Of a stretch of DNA of 64,000 nucleotides, positions 25,721 to 33,435 are shown in pieces. The notes beneath the pieces are model-generated. The model did not search any database. It was not told where the DNA came from and saw only the letters and a program-made list of their open reading frames with translations. Within the stretch, counting starts at the first letter, position 1; the number at the start of each line of letters is the position of its first letter. The stretch comes from J027 sp965215855 (GTDB lineage: Bacteria; Chloroflexota; Anaerolineae; Aggregatilineales; J027), in NCBI GenBank assembly GCA_965215855.1, contig CBDCER010000003.1:2728001-2792000 (forward strand), read 5' to 3'. Both the position numbers and the translations under genes were made by a program.

Positions 25721-26860
25721 TCACATCTCTTTTAAGGGAAGACGCAAACGAACGATAGTGCCGATTTCTTCCTCACTCTGGACATCAGCCGCGCCGTGAT
25801 GAAGCTGCATAATCCGCTGGACAATCGGCAGTCCTAACCCAAAGCCTTGTTGTTCGTATTCATTTCGCCCTGACTGTGTCATGAGTTCCCAAATTAGCGC
25901 CAGGTCACTTTCGGCGATTCCACGGCCTTCGTCAATGATTTCGATGATGACATATTCGGGGTTTTCAGGATCAGCATTGGCTTTGATGTTTACCACATCA
26001 CCGGCTTCAGAATATTGAATGGAGTTTCGTATTGGCTCGGTGACGGCAGAGAGCAACAATGTGGTCACGCCTTCAACATAAAACGATGGCATATGGTCCA
26101 GCTCAAGTGTAATCTGGCATTCATTAGCATATGGCATCATACTATTGACCGCCCCTTCGATCACATGGTTGAGGCTGATGGTCTCAGTCATGTTTTCCCA
26201 GGGGTGTCCAGACTGGGTACTCATCAGCTCGGCCAACAATACCATTTGTTCAGCTAACCGGTTGAGGCGATCTGTTCCATTATGGATTAGGTCAAGAATG
26301 TTCTGAACATCACGCCGCCCAACACCACCAACCTCCTCTTGTTGCTTATTAATTTCGTCGGCCAACAGTGTAAATCCACCCGTGACATAGGTTAGGGGCG
26401 TGCGTAGCTCGTGGGAGAGGATGCGGACAATCATGTTGCGGGTTTCTTCTAGTTGTCCTTCGGCCAGACTTTGAATTTCGCGGACTCGTTTCAAGCGATT
26501 GCGGACAACCGTGAGGAAATCTTCGGGACGAAATGGTTTGACTAGATACTCGTCTACCCCAATTTCCCATCCCAAACGCATATCGGCACGGGCATCGAGG
26601 GCCGTCAGGAAGATAAAAGGCACAGCTTTAAGGCGAGATTTCTGACGCACGGCCTCGAAGAATTCATAGCCATTCATGCGTGGCATGGAAATGTCGCTGA
26701 CAATTACATCAGGGATGCGGCCATCTTGTGCCAGAACCTCCAACCCTTCAACACCGTCGGTTGCTACGATGACTTCAAAGCCATTTAGTTCGAGAAAGCG
26801 TGCCGCGCTGTCACGAAAATCGGTGTTGTCTTCTACAAACAAAATTAAATCAGCTACCAT
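25721..26860 (-). CDS. Receiver-histidine kinase hybrid
   Basis: A 379-residue cytoplasmic protein. The receiver domain (FVEDNTDFRD, phospho-acceptor in VIVSDISMPRMNG, K in YLVKPF) takes residues 1-125. A short coil leads to a HisKA box ILSHELRTPLTYV (His150) and a HATPase with an N-box (PIRNSIQYS), DEGRGIA and GFGLGLPIV. There is no GAF, PAS or membrane domain, so its input is probably phosphorylation of the receiver by another kinase. ATG 26860 is chosen because GGAGGG lies about 9 nt upstream; a GTG at 26878 is in frame but overlaps that site. It converges with the FabL-like gene. Confidence 0.92.
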   Translation of the reverse strand: MVADLILFVEDNTDFRDSAARFLELNGFEVIVATDGVEGLEVLAQDGRIPDVIVSDISMPRMNGYEFFEAVRQKSRLKAVPFIFLTALDARADMRLGWEIGVDEYLVKPFRPEDFLTVVRNRLKRVREIQSLAEGQLEETRNMIVRILSHELRTPLTYVTGGFTLLADEINKQQEEVGGVGRRDVQNILDLIHNGTDRLNRLAEQMVLLAELMSTQSGHPWENMTETISLNHVIEGAVNSMMPYANECQITLELDHMPSFYVEGVTTLLLSAVTEPIRNSIQYSEAGDVVNIKANADPENPEYVIIEIIDEGRGIAESDLALIWELMTQSGRNEYEQQGFGLGLPIVQRIMQLHHGAADVQSEEEIGTIVRLRLPLKEM

Positions 26861-26938
26861 TCTGCCATCACCCTCCACATAACATCAATTCTCTGTTTAT
26901 TTTACATGATTTTCTAATAAATGATACTGAACAAGTTG

Positions 26939-28039
26939 CTATATCATATCTCGATAAACCGCTACAGTGTGTGCCGCAATCTGTTGTTGTGTGAATTGTT
27001 GTAGGACACGTTGTCGCCCAGCCTGGCTGAGTTGGTGGCGATAGGGTATGTCCTCGATAGCACGCCGGAGAATGCAGACCAACGCCGCCCGATCATCTTC
27101 TGGAAAAACCAACCCTGCATCACCAATAACATCGGGAATTGCTCCGCTATCGGAACCAATAACGGCAACACCGCTTGCCATCGCCTCAATAATAACACGT
27201 CCATATTGCTCTTTCCATGACCGACGTGTGCGAGATGGGATCACCAGAATATCCAGGTCACGCATTCGTGTTGGCATCTCTGTGGAGGCTAGCCAATTGG
27301 TCAAAGTGATACGTTCCGCCAGGTTTTTCTGTTGGATCTGATTCGTTAATGCGTTTTGTTCTGGCCCGCTGCCAATAATATCCAGATGCCAGTCTAACTC
27401 ATGCAGCTCTGTCAGGGCGTCAATCAACAAATCCACGCCTTTGCCGACCCACAGTCGTCCGGCATAACCGATGCGTACCGGACCGCCAGTTGGACGTTGT
27501 GATGGTGGGTGAAAGAGGTTGGGATCAACGCCAAATTGCGGAATAACGGTCATCTGGCCCGTGTAGCCTTTTTCGCGCCAGACCTGGGCGGCGCTTTCTG
27601 TGCCTACGATAGCATGATCCACTGTGCGGAGAGCGGCACGTTCCATCAACCCAAAGGGGAATGGATAGCGCCGAATGAGATTTTGCCAGGAGAAAAACAA
27701 GGTTTTGGCTTTATGACGACGGGCTGGACGCAATGCCATCCATGTCGCCAGGTTATATGGTTCTTCGTCAATATGAACAATATTTGGCTGAAATGTCTCC
27801 ACCTGTTTTGCAAATTGTGGATAGTAATGCAGGTGGTAGCTACCATTGAACCGGATGGGTGTCACAACCAATTCATAGCCTTCTATATAAGTGCGTTCCA
27901 GTTGAGTTTCGCCGCGTTCATCTCGCCAGGAAGGGGGCACAACCACCCGCAATTCAACATCGGGCAGTTTTGCCATCTCCTCCAATTTGCGTTGATAAAT
28001 ACCTACAATGCAGGCTTTGGAAAGCATCAAGACGCGCAT
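26939..28039 (-). CDS. Glycosyltransferase family 4 protein
   Basis: A 366-residue GT-B fold retaining glycosyltransferase. The N-terminal acceptor domain has MRVLMLSKACIVG and the histidine-rich YHLHYYPQF. The C-terminal nucleotide-sugar domain has IGYAGRLWVGKGVDLLIDAL, then the E-x7-E motif in EQYGRVIIEAMASGVAVIGS, followed by GAIPDVIGDAG. It probably transfers a sugar to a lipid-linked or surface glycan at the inner face of the membrane. The sugar is unknown. The ATG is preceded by AAGGGAG at 5-nt spacing, and a good promoter lies about 27 nt upstream. Confidence 0.9.
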   Translation of the reverse strand: MRVLMLSKACIVGIYQRKLEEMAKLPDVELRVVVPPSWRDERGETQLERTYIEGYELVVTPIRFNGSYHLHYYPQFAKQVETFQPNIVHIDEEPYNLATWMALRPARRHKAKTLFFSWQNLIRRYPFPFGLMERAALRTVDHAIVGTESAAQVWREKGYTGQMTVIPQFGVDPNLFHPPSQRPTGGPVRIGYAGRLWVGKGVDLLIDALTELHELDWHLDIIGSGPEQNALTNQIQQKNLAERITLTNWLASTEMPTRMRDLDILVIPSRTRRSWKEQYGRVIIEAMASGVAVIGSDSGAIPDVIGDAGLVFPEDDRAALVCILRRAIEDIPYRHQLSQAGRQRVLQQFTQQQIAAHTVAVYRDMI

Positions 28040-28065
28040 CAAGACTCCCTTAAAAGACTGTTGAG

Positions 28066-28094
28066 ATGTTACGGCTTCCTAAGCATATTGTCAA
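28066..28094 (-). promoter_or_regulatory. Promoter of the GT4 glycosyltransferase gene
   Basis: On the minus strand: -35 TTGACA (28094-28089), 17-nt spacer, -10 TAACAT (28071-28066). The transcript would have a leader of about 20 nt. Confidence 0.6.
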
Positions 28095-28136
28095 CTTCCA
28101 TACTAAAAATGTTTGCAGGGTATTCTGACACACTAC

Positions 28137-28142
28137 TATAAT
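28137..28142 (+). promoter_or_regulatory. Candidate -10 box (TATAAT) before the Clp N-domain gene
   Basis: A perfect TATAAT lies 38 nt before ATG 28180. TTGCAG (28113-28118) with an 18-nt spacer is a poor -35 candidate. Confidence 0.35.
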
Positions 28143-28179
28143 GAATGGGATAGTTGTTGAAATATGCTGGATAACATGA

Positions 28180-29061
28180 ATGGCTCCGCCCCAATATAAT
28201 CGTTATAGTCAGAATGCCAAGCGTGCCCTCGTGCAAGGTCATTTTCTCGCACGCCGCTATGGACACAGCGAGGTTGATACTGACCATCTATTTGCAGGTA
28301 TCCTGAATACAGCAGGTTGTCTGGGATGGCGTATCTTAAACGACCTGGGTGTTGATAGCCAACAAGTTATTGAGGATATTTTGATTTTGCATCCAGCCAC
28401 CCATCCAGATGCAGAACGCCTGCCCTTTTCCCATGCGCTCCGTATGTCGCTCATTACGGCGGTGGCCGAAGCTCAATCGCTGGATAGTGATTACATTGGC
28501 ACCGAACATATTCTGTTGGGGTTGATTCGCAGCGGAAACGGACAATTGCGAATGCTGCTAGAGCATTTGGGCATTACTACTGAGCAAATTCGGGGGCGGA
28601 TCAAACGCCTAGTGCAACAGGGTATCTCTGAGATCACGATGGAAGCCATGCGACGGATGGCAAAACTCAGCGAGCTGGGTAAACGTGTTCTCAATGCTAC
28701 TGAGCAAATTGCCGATTCTTATGATCATGGAGCCATTGTACCTCAACATTTATTGCTGGCATTGACCCAGGAACGCCGGAGTATTGCTAAACGGTTGTTG
28801 ACAACATGTCATTGTGATGTGGAACAATTGAAGATTGACATTCCTGGGCTATCAACTCATACCAATGACGCAACATCATTGGTTGATCGAATTCTGGATC
28901 GGGCGGTGGATCGAGCCGAGGCTATGGGATCACATTACACTGGTACCGAACATATTCTGCTATCCATGACACTGAATGTGCAGACACGACAATTGTTGCA
29001 GAGCTATGGTGTAGACATCGGCTGTCTTCAGCAATTGCTTTATGAAGCCCTCACCCGCTAA
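28180..29061 (+). CDS. Stand-alone tandem Clp N-domain protein
   Basis: A 293-residue protein made of Clp amino-terminal repeats and nothing else. The first domain runs from YSQNAKRALVQGHFLARRYGHSEVDTDHLFAGIL to LDSDYIGTEHILLGLIRSGNG. The second runs from ELGKRVLNATEQIADSYDHGAIVPQHLLLAL to HYTGTEHILLSMT. In ClpA, ClpC and ClpB this domain binds adaptors and substrates ahead of the AAA+ rings, but no Walker motif is present here. The protein could act as an adaptor, decoy or regulator of a Clp unfoldase. This role is inferred. It overlaps the convergent SdrD-like gene by 4 nt. Confidence 0.85.
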   Translation: MAPPQYNRYSQNAKRALVQGHFLARRYGHSEVDTDHLFAGILNTAGCLGWRILNDLGVDSQQVIEDILILHPATHPDAERLPFSHALRMSLITAVAEAQSLDSDYIGTEHILLGLIRSGNGQLRMLLEHLGITTEQIRGRIKRLVQQGISEITMEAMRRMAKLSELGKRVLNATEQIADSYDHGAIVPQHLLLALTQERRSIAKRLLTTCHCDVEQLKIDIPGLSTHTNDATSLVDRILDRAVDRAEAMGSHYTGTEHILLSMTLNVQTRQLLQSYGVDIGCLQQLLYEALTR

Positions 29062-29924
29062 CGGCGCATAATGCCTAACAGGATTGCCCCACTGCCGATC
29101 ATAAAGAGCATCACAATCCCCGCACCCAGAATTGCCAATAACAGGCGCGTGTCGCGGTCTATGTTCAATTGATCTTCGCTGCGACCATAGGTTTGCGCTC
29201 GTGCGTCGGCAAAGAAAGGGTTATGTAATTCCGCGCCAAAATCGGCTTTGACACTCTGGGCATTGTCTAAGAATGTTAATGCCAGGTCATTGCGATTGGT
29301 CAGGCGATGGCGGGGGCTTTCGGGGATAAGCACACGATAGGAGCCAATAGGAATGCCTTCAAAACACGAATAATCTTGATTGTCGGTGATGCGTGTGGCA
29401 ATAATCACATCATCGACCAATAAATTAACATCAATGCCGCCGATTAGTCCTTCATCAGCGTCATGCTGGCTATTGGTGTTGGTATCGTGGAAGATCAGTA
29501 CACAAATCTCACTGCCTGATTCGGTCAATTGAGGCGAAGGATCATCTGAGGTTAGCGTGATCGCCCCATAATCAACAGTGACCGTTTGGTCAATCAAGGT
29601 AACGGTCACGGATGTGGGTGTGGTGGGTTGATGGGTGGCGTTACCGCTAAACGTCACATCATAGGTGTCAGGAGTCAGATTTAACAAGCAATCGCGGTCG
29701 GGCGTGGTCGTTAGGCTGCCAATGACAGCACCATCGCTGCTACGACTCACAAACACACTGATACCGGGGAAGGGCGGCTCTCCCTCGTCGAATTGGCTGT
29801 TCTGGTTGGTATCGGTAAAATCATGGATGCACAAATCAAGGCCGGGGGTTTGAGCGGCCAGCACACCCACGCCTGATGCCAGGATATTCCACAATAAGAT
29901 GATAAAAATGCCTCTGTGAATCAT
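29058..29924 (-). CDS. Secreted SdrD B-like protein with C-terminal membrane anchor
   Basis: A 288-residue exported protein. An N-terminal signal peptide ends near VLAAQ. Two SdrD B-like (Cna-B-like) domains follow, each opening with a calcium-loop-like motif: DTNQNSQFDEGE and DTNTNSQHDADEG. The strands GSLTTTPDRDCLLNLTPDTYDV and GIPIGSYRVLIPESP fit this fold. The C-terminus is a membrane helix (LLLAILGAGIVMLFMIGSGAILL) with a short basic tail, so the protein is held on the cell surface by its C-terminus. A structural or adhesive role is probable. ATG 29924 is preferred over an in-frame TTG one codon earlier. Confidence 0.78.
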   Translation of the reverse strand: MIHRGIFIILLWNILASGVGVLAAQTPGLDLCIHDFTDTNQNSQFDEGEPPFPGISVFVSRSSDGAVIGSLTTTPDRDCLLNLTPDTYDVTFSGNATHQPTTPTSVTVTLIDQTVTVDYGAITLTSDDPSPQLTESGSEICVLIFHDTNTNSQHDADEGLIGGIDVNLLVDDVIIATRITDNQDYSCFEGIPIGSYRVLIPESPRHRLTNRNDLALTFLDNAQSVKADFGAELHNPFFADARAQTYGRSEDQLNIDRDTRLLLAILGAGIVMLFMIGSGAILLGIMRR

Positions 29925-30036
29925 CAATCTGCTTCTATCGCTCGTCCTGTGCTATGATGAGGCGCATTATTCCATACTTGCCTGTCAAGTGCCAGCGATG
30001 TATGCTGTTAGTATAGTAGTCGGAAGGGAACAATCA

Positions 30037-30294
30037 ATGAGTAAGCGTGCCAAAAAAGTTGAACAAGATCGTTTGGGCCAACTGGAAGAACTGCGCCAAC
30101 TGACGCTGGCGGCTGAAGAACCTTCATTTGACGATTTTGAGGCGTCGGCAGTCAAGGCCCGCGAAGTTGATGATGGCAAGATATTCGGCATGAATGCGGT
30201 GGAGCGTATGTTTGTCTCAGTGGGACTTTTCTTGGTTGTCACAGTCTTCAGTGTTCTATTACTCCTGGTCACTGATAGTATCGCTATTCCTTGA
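30037..30294 (+). CDS. Small single-helix membrane protein
   Basis: An 85-residue protein with a charged, coil-like cytoplasmic N-terminus (MSKRAKKVEQDRLGQLEELR) and one C-terminal hydrophobic helix (MFVSVGLFLVVTVFSVLLLLV). I do not recognise a family. ATG 30037 has AAGGGA upstream; an in-frame ATG at 29989 lacks one. The AI-2E family transporter begins 46 nt downstream on the same strand, so the small protein may be an accessory subunit of it, though nothing in the sequence proves this. Confidence 0.7.
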   Translation: MSKRAKKVEQDRLGQLEELRQLTLAAEEPSFDDFEASAVKAREVDDGKIFGMNAVERMFVSVGLFLVVTVFSVLLLLVTDSIAIP

Positions 30295-30340
30295 TAGGCG
30301 GTGCAATGGCCGTTGAGAACAAGAACAACCAGGACTTTGT

Positions 30341-31699
30341 ATGACAACACGACCTGAAACTGACCCTGTATTACGGAGCTTCATCCAACGTACCTCCGTT
30401 GTTATTCTGTTGGTGGTGCTGGTGTTGGGTATGTGGTATTTGCGCGGGGCGTTGATGACCATATTCTTCACTGCTATCATCTCGGTGGCGCTTTCTGGCC
30501 CGGTGCAGGCACTGAAACAGCGCGGCTGGTCGCATAAAACAGCGGTTTTGGCAACATTAGGCAGCGTATTTCTAATAATTTTCCTGCTCTCACTAATTAT
30601 CCTGCCAGTCTTTGCCAGTCAAATTAGTGACTTGGTGGATCAATTGCCAGAAGCCTGGGAAGATGCTCAAGATCGTTATACTGAGTTGGCTGAAGACACG
30701 AGTTTTTTGCCTGAGATCGAAGCTGGGCAATTGGGGGATCAAGATATTGCTGAAGTGCTGATTGAGCGTCTGGGATCAGCTTCACGCAGTGTATTACCGT
30801 TTTTGAGTGGCGTTGGGGGTATCTTCACAGATCTCCTCATTATTATTGTTCTGTCGATTTACCTGCTGACTGAACCGGATAGCTATGTCGAGGGTATATT
30901 GACTCTTGTCCCCCGTGATTACCGGCCCCGCGCCTATCAAATCATGCAATCACTGGCCCATGCGATCCGGCTTTCGGTGGGGTCGCAATTGTTGGCGATG
31001 TTCATTGTGGGCACACTGACATACATTGGGTTATACATCATTGGCGTCGAAAACGCGTTGGCGTTGGCGGTTATTTCAGGCTTGTTGAACTTCATCCCAA
31101 CATTTGGTGCATTGATCGCGTTGTTGATCGGCGTGATTTTCACACTAGCAACCAATTCGGACAAGATTTTGCCTGTTGTGATTTGGTATCTCATTCTGCA
31201 ACAAATGGAATCGAATGTTATTACGCCACGAATTGTTAAGAATACGCTCAATCTGCCAGGGGCCATTATCATCATTACCCAGATTATCGCAGGTACTTTG
31301 TTTGGCTTTTTGGGAGTTATGTTGTCTGTGCCGTTGGTGGCTGTGTTCATGGTTCTGATCCGCGAGTTGTATGTCTACGATTTCCTCAATAGTCGTCGCG
31401 CACAGATTAGTCGTGTTCACACGGATGATGGGCGTGAGGTGGCAATGATCAGCGCCGACCCTTATCGACCGGAGGAACTGTCACCTGGCGAAACCGCTCA
31501 GTTGCTCGAAGCTGGCGCTGATCCATTTGAACACGTTCGTCAGCAACAAACGATTGAGATTATCGGCCCATCGGTTGAGCATATCGAGAAAGTGTCGGAA
31601 AACCAGCGGGCAGTGTGGGTGGCAATCCTGGCGCTGGTGGCGGCCCAAGGGGTGGCGTTGATTCGTTCGTTGTTGGTCGAGGAAAAACACAAGGCGTGA
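30341..31699 (+). CDS. AI-2E family transporter
   Basis: A 452-residue membrane protein with about eight hydrophobic segments. It matches the AI-2 exporter/PerM family: an N-terminal paired helix, a long extracytoplasmic amphipathic region (residues 95-160), the RIVKNTLNLPGAIIIITQIIAG segment and the GVMLSVPLVAVFMVLIRELY end. Members move autoinducer-2 or act as sodium/proton antiporters; the substrate here is unknown. The C-terminal 100 residues are an unusual soluble tail (SPGETAQLLEAGADPFEHVRQQ) ending in one more hydrophobic stretch. A strong promoter for a separate small RNA begins 6 nt after the stop codon. Confidence 0.87.
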   Translation: MTTRPETDPVLRSFIQRTSVVILLVVLVLGMWYLRGALMTIFFTAIISVALSGPVQALKQRGWSHKTAVLATLGSVFLIIFLLSLIILPVFASQISDLVDQLPEAWEDAQDRYTELAEDTSFLPEIEAGQLGDQDIAEVLIERLGSASRSVLPFLSGVGGIFTDLLIIIVLSIYLLTEPDSYVEGILTLVPRDYRPRAYQIMQSLAHAIRLSVGSQLLAMFIVGTLTYIGLYIIGVENALALAVISGLLNFIPTFGALIALLIGVIFTLATNSDKILPVVIWYLILQQMESNVITPRIVKNTLNLPGAIIIITQIIAGTLFGFLGVMLSVPLVAVFMVLIRELYVYDFLNSRRAQISRVHTDDGREVAMISADPYRPEELSPGETAQLLEAGADPFEHVRQQQTIEIIGPSVEHIEKVSENQRAVWVAILALVAAQGVALIRSLLVEEKHKA

Positions 31700-31704
31700 T
31701 TTTC

Positions 31705-31732
31705 TTGACAAAATCTTAACAAAACCTATAGT
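31705..31732 (+). promoter_or_regulatory. Strong promoter of the candidate small RNA
   Basis: -35 TTGACA (31705-31710), 16-nt spacer, -10 TATAGT (31727-31732). This is the best sigma-70-type promoter in the window, and there is no gene between it and a terminator 115 nt later. Confidence 0.7.
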
Positions 31733-31739
31733 GATTTTT

Positions 31740-31892
31740 TATAGGAAGCCCTGATAATTGTAATCAGAGTAGCATCCTGTAGTGCTTAATAGTCATTCCC
31801 TCCCTGGCTCCCACCCAATTTGACTGTTAAGCACAACCCCGAAGCAAACGCCCACGACTCCCCTTTTATTAAAAGTGTGGGCGTTTTTGTTT
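31740..31892 (+). ncRNA. Candidate orphan small RNA with three hairpins and a C-rich loop
   Basis: A transcript of about 150 nt bounded by a strong promoter and an intrinsic terminator. There is no ATG between them. Hairpin 1 (31741-31780) pairs ATAGGA, GC and CTGAT with ATCAG, GC and TCCTGT, with small bulges. Hairpin 2 pairs GTGCTTAATAGTCA (31782-31795) with TGACTGTTAAGCAC (31821-31834): 14 bp with one G-U pair. Its 25-nt loop contains CCCTCCCT and CTCCCACCC, which are complementary to Shine-Dalgarno sequences. Hairpin 3 is the terminator. It does not show the marks of 6S, SRP, tmRNA or RNase P RNA. It could act on mRNAs through the C-rich loop. An alternative is a der leader, but the terminator and a separate der promoter argue against that. 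Confidence 0.6.
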
Positions 31893-31893
31893 T
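31846..31893 (+). terminator. Strong intrinsic terminator of the small RNA
   Basis: AAACGCCCAC (31846-31855) pairs with GTGGGCGTTT (31877-31886), with an inner CTTTT/AAAAG helix. A T-rich run, TTTTTGTTTT, follows. Confidence 0.85.
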
Positions 31894-31901
31894 CATGTGC
31901 G

Positions 31902-31910
31902 TGCTATAAT
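31902..31910 (+). promoter_or_regulatory. Extended -10 promoter of der
   Basis: TGCTATAAT is a perfect extended -10 (TGn plus TATAAT), 38 nt before the der start and after the small RNA terminator. A -35 box is not needed for such promoters, and none is seen. Confidence 0.5.
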
Positions 31911-31948
31911 GATCTCCCAATAATCAAACAAGTCTTGAGATTTTTGTA

Positions 31949-33325
31949 ATGAGAAAACCGTTGGTAGCTCTGGTAGGCCGCCCCAATGTAGGCAAGTCAA
32001 CATTATTCAATCGTCTGGTCGGGCAACGCAAGGCAGTGATTTCGGAGATTCCTGGCACAACCCGTGACCGTATTCAGGCCGATGTAGAATGGAACGGTGT
32101 CCAGTTTATGCTGATTGACACAGGCGGTATTGAAGTCTATCAGCCTAAAGGCAGCCGGGATGTATCGCCGTTGGCCGAAGGATCAATCGACTTTGTACAC
32201 CAGATCCAGGCTCAGGCTATGTTGGCAATCGCTGAAGCTGATGTGATTGTAATGGTGACCGATTCGCAACAAGGTGTGACGGCGGCAGATGAGGATATTG
32301 CGACTGTGTTGCAAAAGACCAATAAACCCGTCCTGGTCGCCGCCAACAAGATGGATCATCCCCAGCAATATAATGAAGCACTGGAGTTTTATACGCTGGG
32401 CCTGGGAGAAGTTATTGGCGTGAGTGCCGTTCATGGACGTGGTAGCGGCGATTTGTTGGATGCCGTTGTATTGACGTTGCCGGAAGCACCTGAAATTGAC
32501 TACGATGTTGAAGACGAGAGCCTGAAAATCGCTATCGTGGGTCGCCCGAATGTTGGCAAATCGAGCCTGTTGAATAAGTTGCTGGGTGTGGAACGCGCCA
32601 TTGTCTCTAATCTTTCTGGAACAACGCGAGATGCATTGGATACCGAGTTGACCTGGCATGGCAAAGCCATCACGCTGGTTGACACAGCCGGTATCCGGCG
32701 ACGAGGGCGTATTGAACCAGGTATTGAGAAATACAGCGTTTTGCGGGCGCTGAAAGCCATTGACCGGAGCGACATCGGCTTGTTGTTGATTGACGCTACA
32801 GAAGGCGTTACCGCGCAGGATGCTCATGTGGCAGGGATGATCCTGGACCGAATGAAGAGCGTCATCATTATCATCAACAAGTGGGATTTGGTTGAAAAAG
32901 ACACCTACACCATGAACGAACACATTGACCAAATCCGCGAAGCTCTTAGTTTCATCCCCTGGGCTCCCATCCTATTTATCAGTGCCTTGACTGGTCAACG
33001 CATCCATCGCGTTTTGGAAACAGCTTTCATCATTTGGGATGAGCGTTTCCGACGTATTCCGACCAGCGAACTGAATCGTATTGTGAGGTTGGCGGTTGCG
33101 CGTCATGCGCCGACAGGAGCGGGAACCCGCCGCTTGAAGATTTACTATGCCTCGCAGGTGAAAGTTGATCCACCAACGTTTCTGTTTCATGTCAACGATG
33201 CGCGGCTGGTGCATTTTTCCTACGAGCGTTATCTGGAGAATAGTCTGCGTGAGGTGTATCCGATGGAAGGCACACCCATCCGCCTCAGCTTTCGGAGTCG
33301 GGGAGGCGATCTGCCAGATCAATAA
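31949..33325 (+). CDS. der: Ribosome biogenesis GTPase Der (EngA)
   Basis: A 458-residue double GTPase needed for 50S subunit assembly. Two G domains in tandem are plain: GRPNVGKST at about residue 9 and GRPNVGKSS at about 198, each with its DTGG or DTAG switch II motif and NKMD or NKWD specificity motif. The C-terminal KH-like domain carries RLKIYYASQVKVDPPTFLFHVND and ends with GTPIRLSFRSR. Length and domain order match the family. It has its own extended -10 promoter and stands alone as a transcription unit, with the neighbour downstream starting 110 nt later. Confidence 0.97.
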   Translation: MRKPLVALVGRPNVGKSTLFNRLVGQRKAVISEIPGTTRDRIQADVEWNGVQFMLIDTGGIEVYQPKGSRDVSPLAEGSIDFVHQIQAQAMLAIAEADVIVMVTDSQQGVTAADEDIATVLQKTNKPVLVAANKMDHPQQYNEALEFYTLGLGEVIGVSAVHGRGSGDLLDAVVLTLPEAPEIDYDVEDESLKIAIVGRPNVGKSSLLNKLLGVERAIVSNLSGTTRDALDTELTWHGKAITLVDTAGIRRRGRIEPGIEKYSVLRALKAIDRSDIGLLLIDATEGVTAQDAHVAGMILDRMKSVIIIINKWDLVEKDTYTMNEHIDQIREALSFIPWAPILFISALTGQRIHRVLETAFIIWDERFRRIPTSELNRIVRLAVARHAPTGAGTRRLKIYYASQVKVDPPTFLFHVNDARLVHFSYERYLENSLREVYPMEGTPIRLSFRSRGGDLPDQ

Positions 33326-33390
33326 GACCATTTCCCTACCATTTCCCGACTGCCGTACTACGTTGACGTGCCAGGCGGCACTCTGCGGTT

Positions 33391-33396
33391 TATAAT
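33391..33396 (+). promoter_or_regulatory. Candidate -10 box (TATAAT) before the SH3/propeller gene
   Basis: A perfect TATAAT lies 40 nt before ATG 33436. TTGACG (33363-33368) stands upstream, but the 22-nt spacer is too long for a normal promoter. Confidence 0.35.
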
Positions 33397-33435
33397 CTTG
33401 ATGCAACTATTGTCTTAATTAAGGGAGAAAGCGCC

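Noticed and set aside
31740..31892. Reading the segment as a der attenuator leader
   Set aside because: It has its own terminator, and der has a separate extended -10 promoter after it. There is no leader peptide and no visible antiterminator pairing.
31740..31892. Assignment to 6S, SRP, tmRNA or RNase P RNA
   Set aside because: Length and hairpin layout do not fit, and the signature motifs of those RNAs are not present.
32183..32932. Minus-strand frame of 249 codons opposite der
   Set aside because: It is antisense to a clear Der GTPase and has no recognisable sequence.
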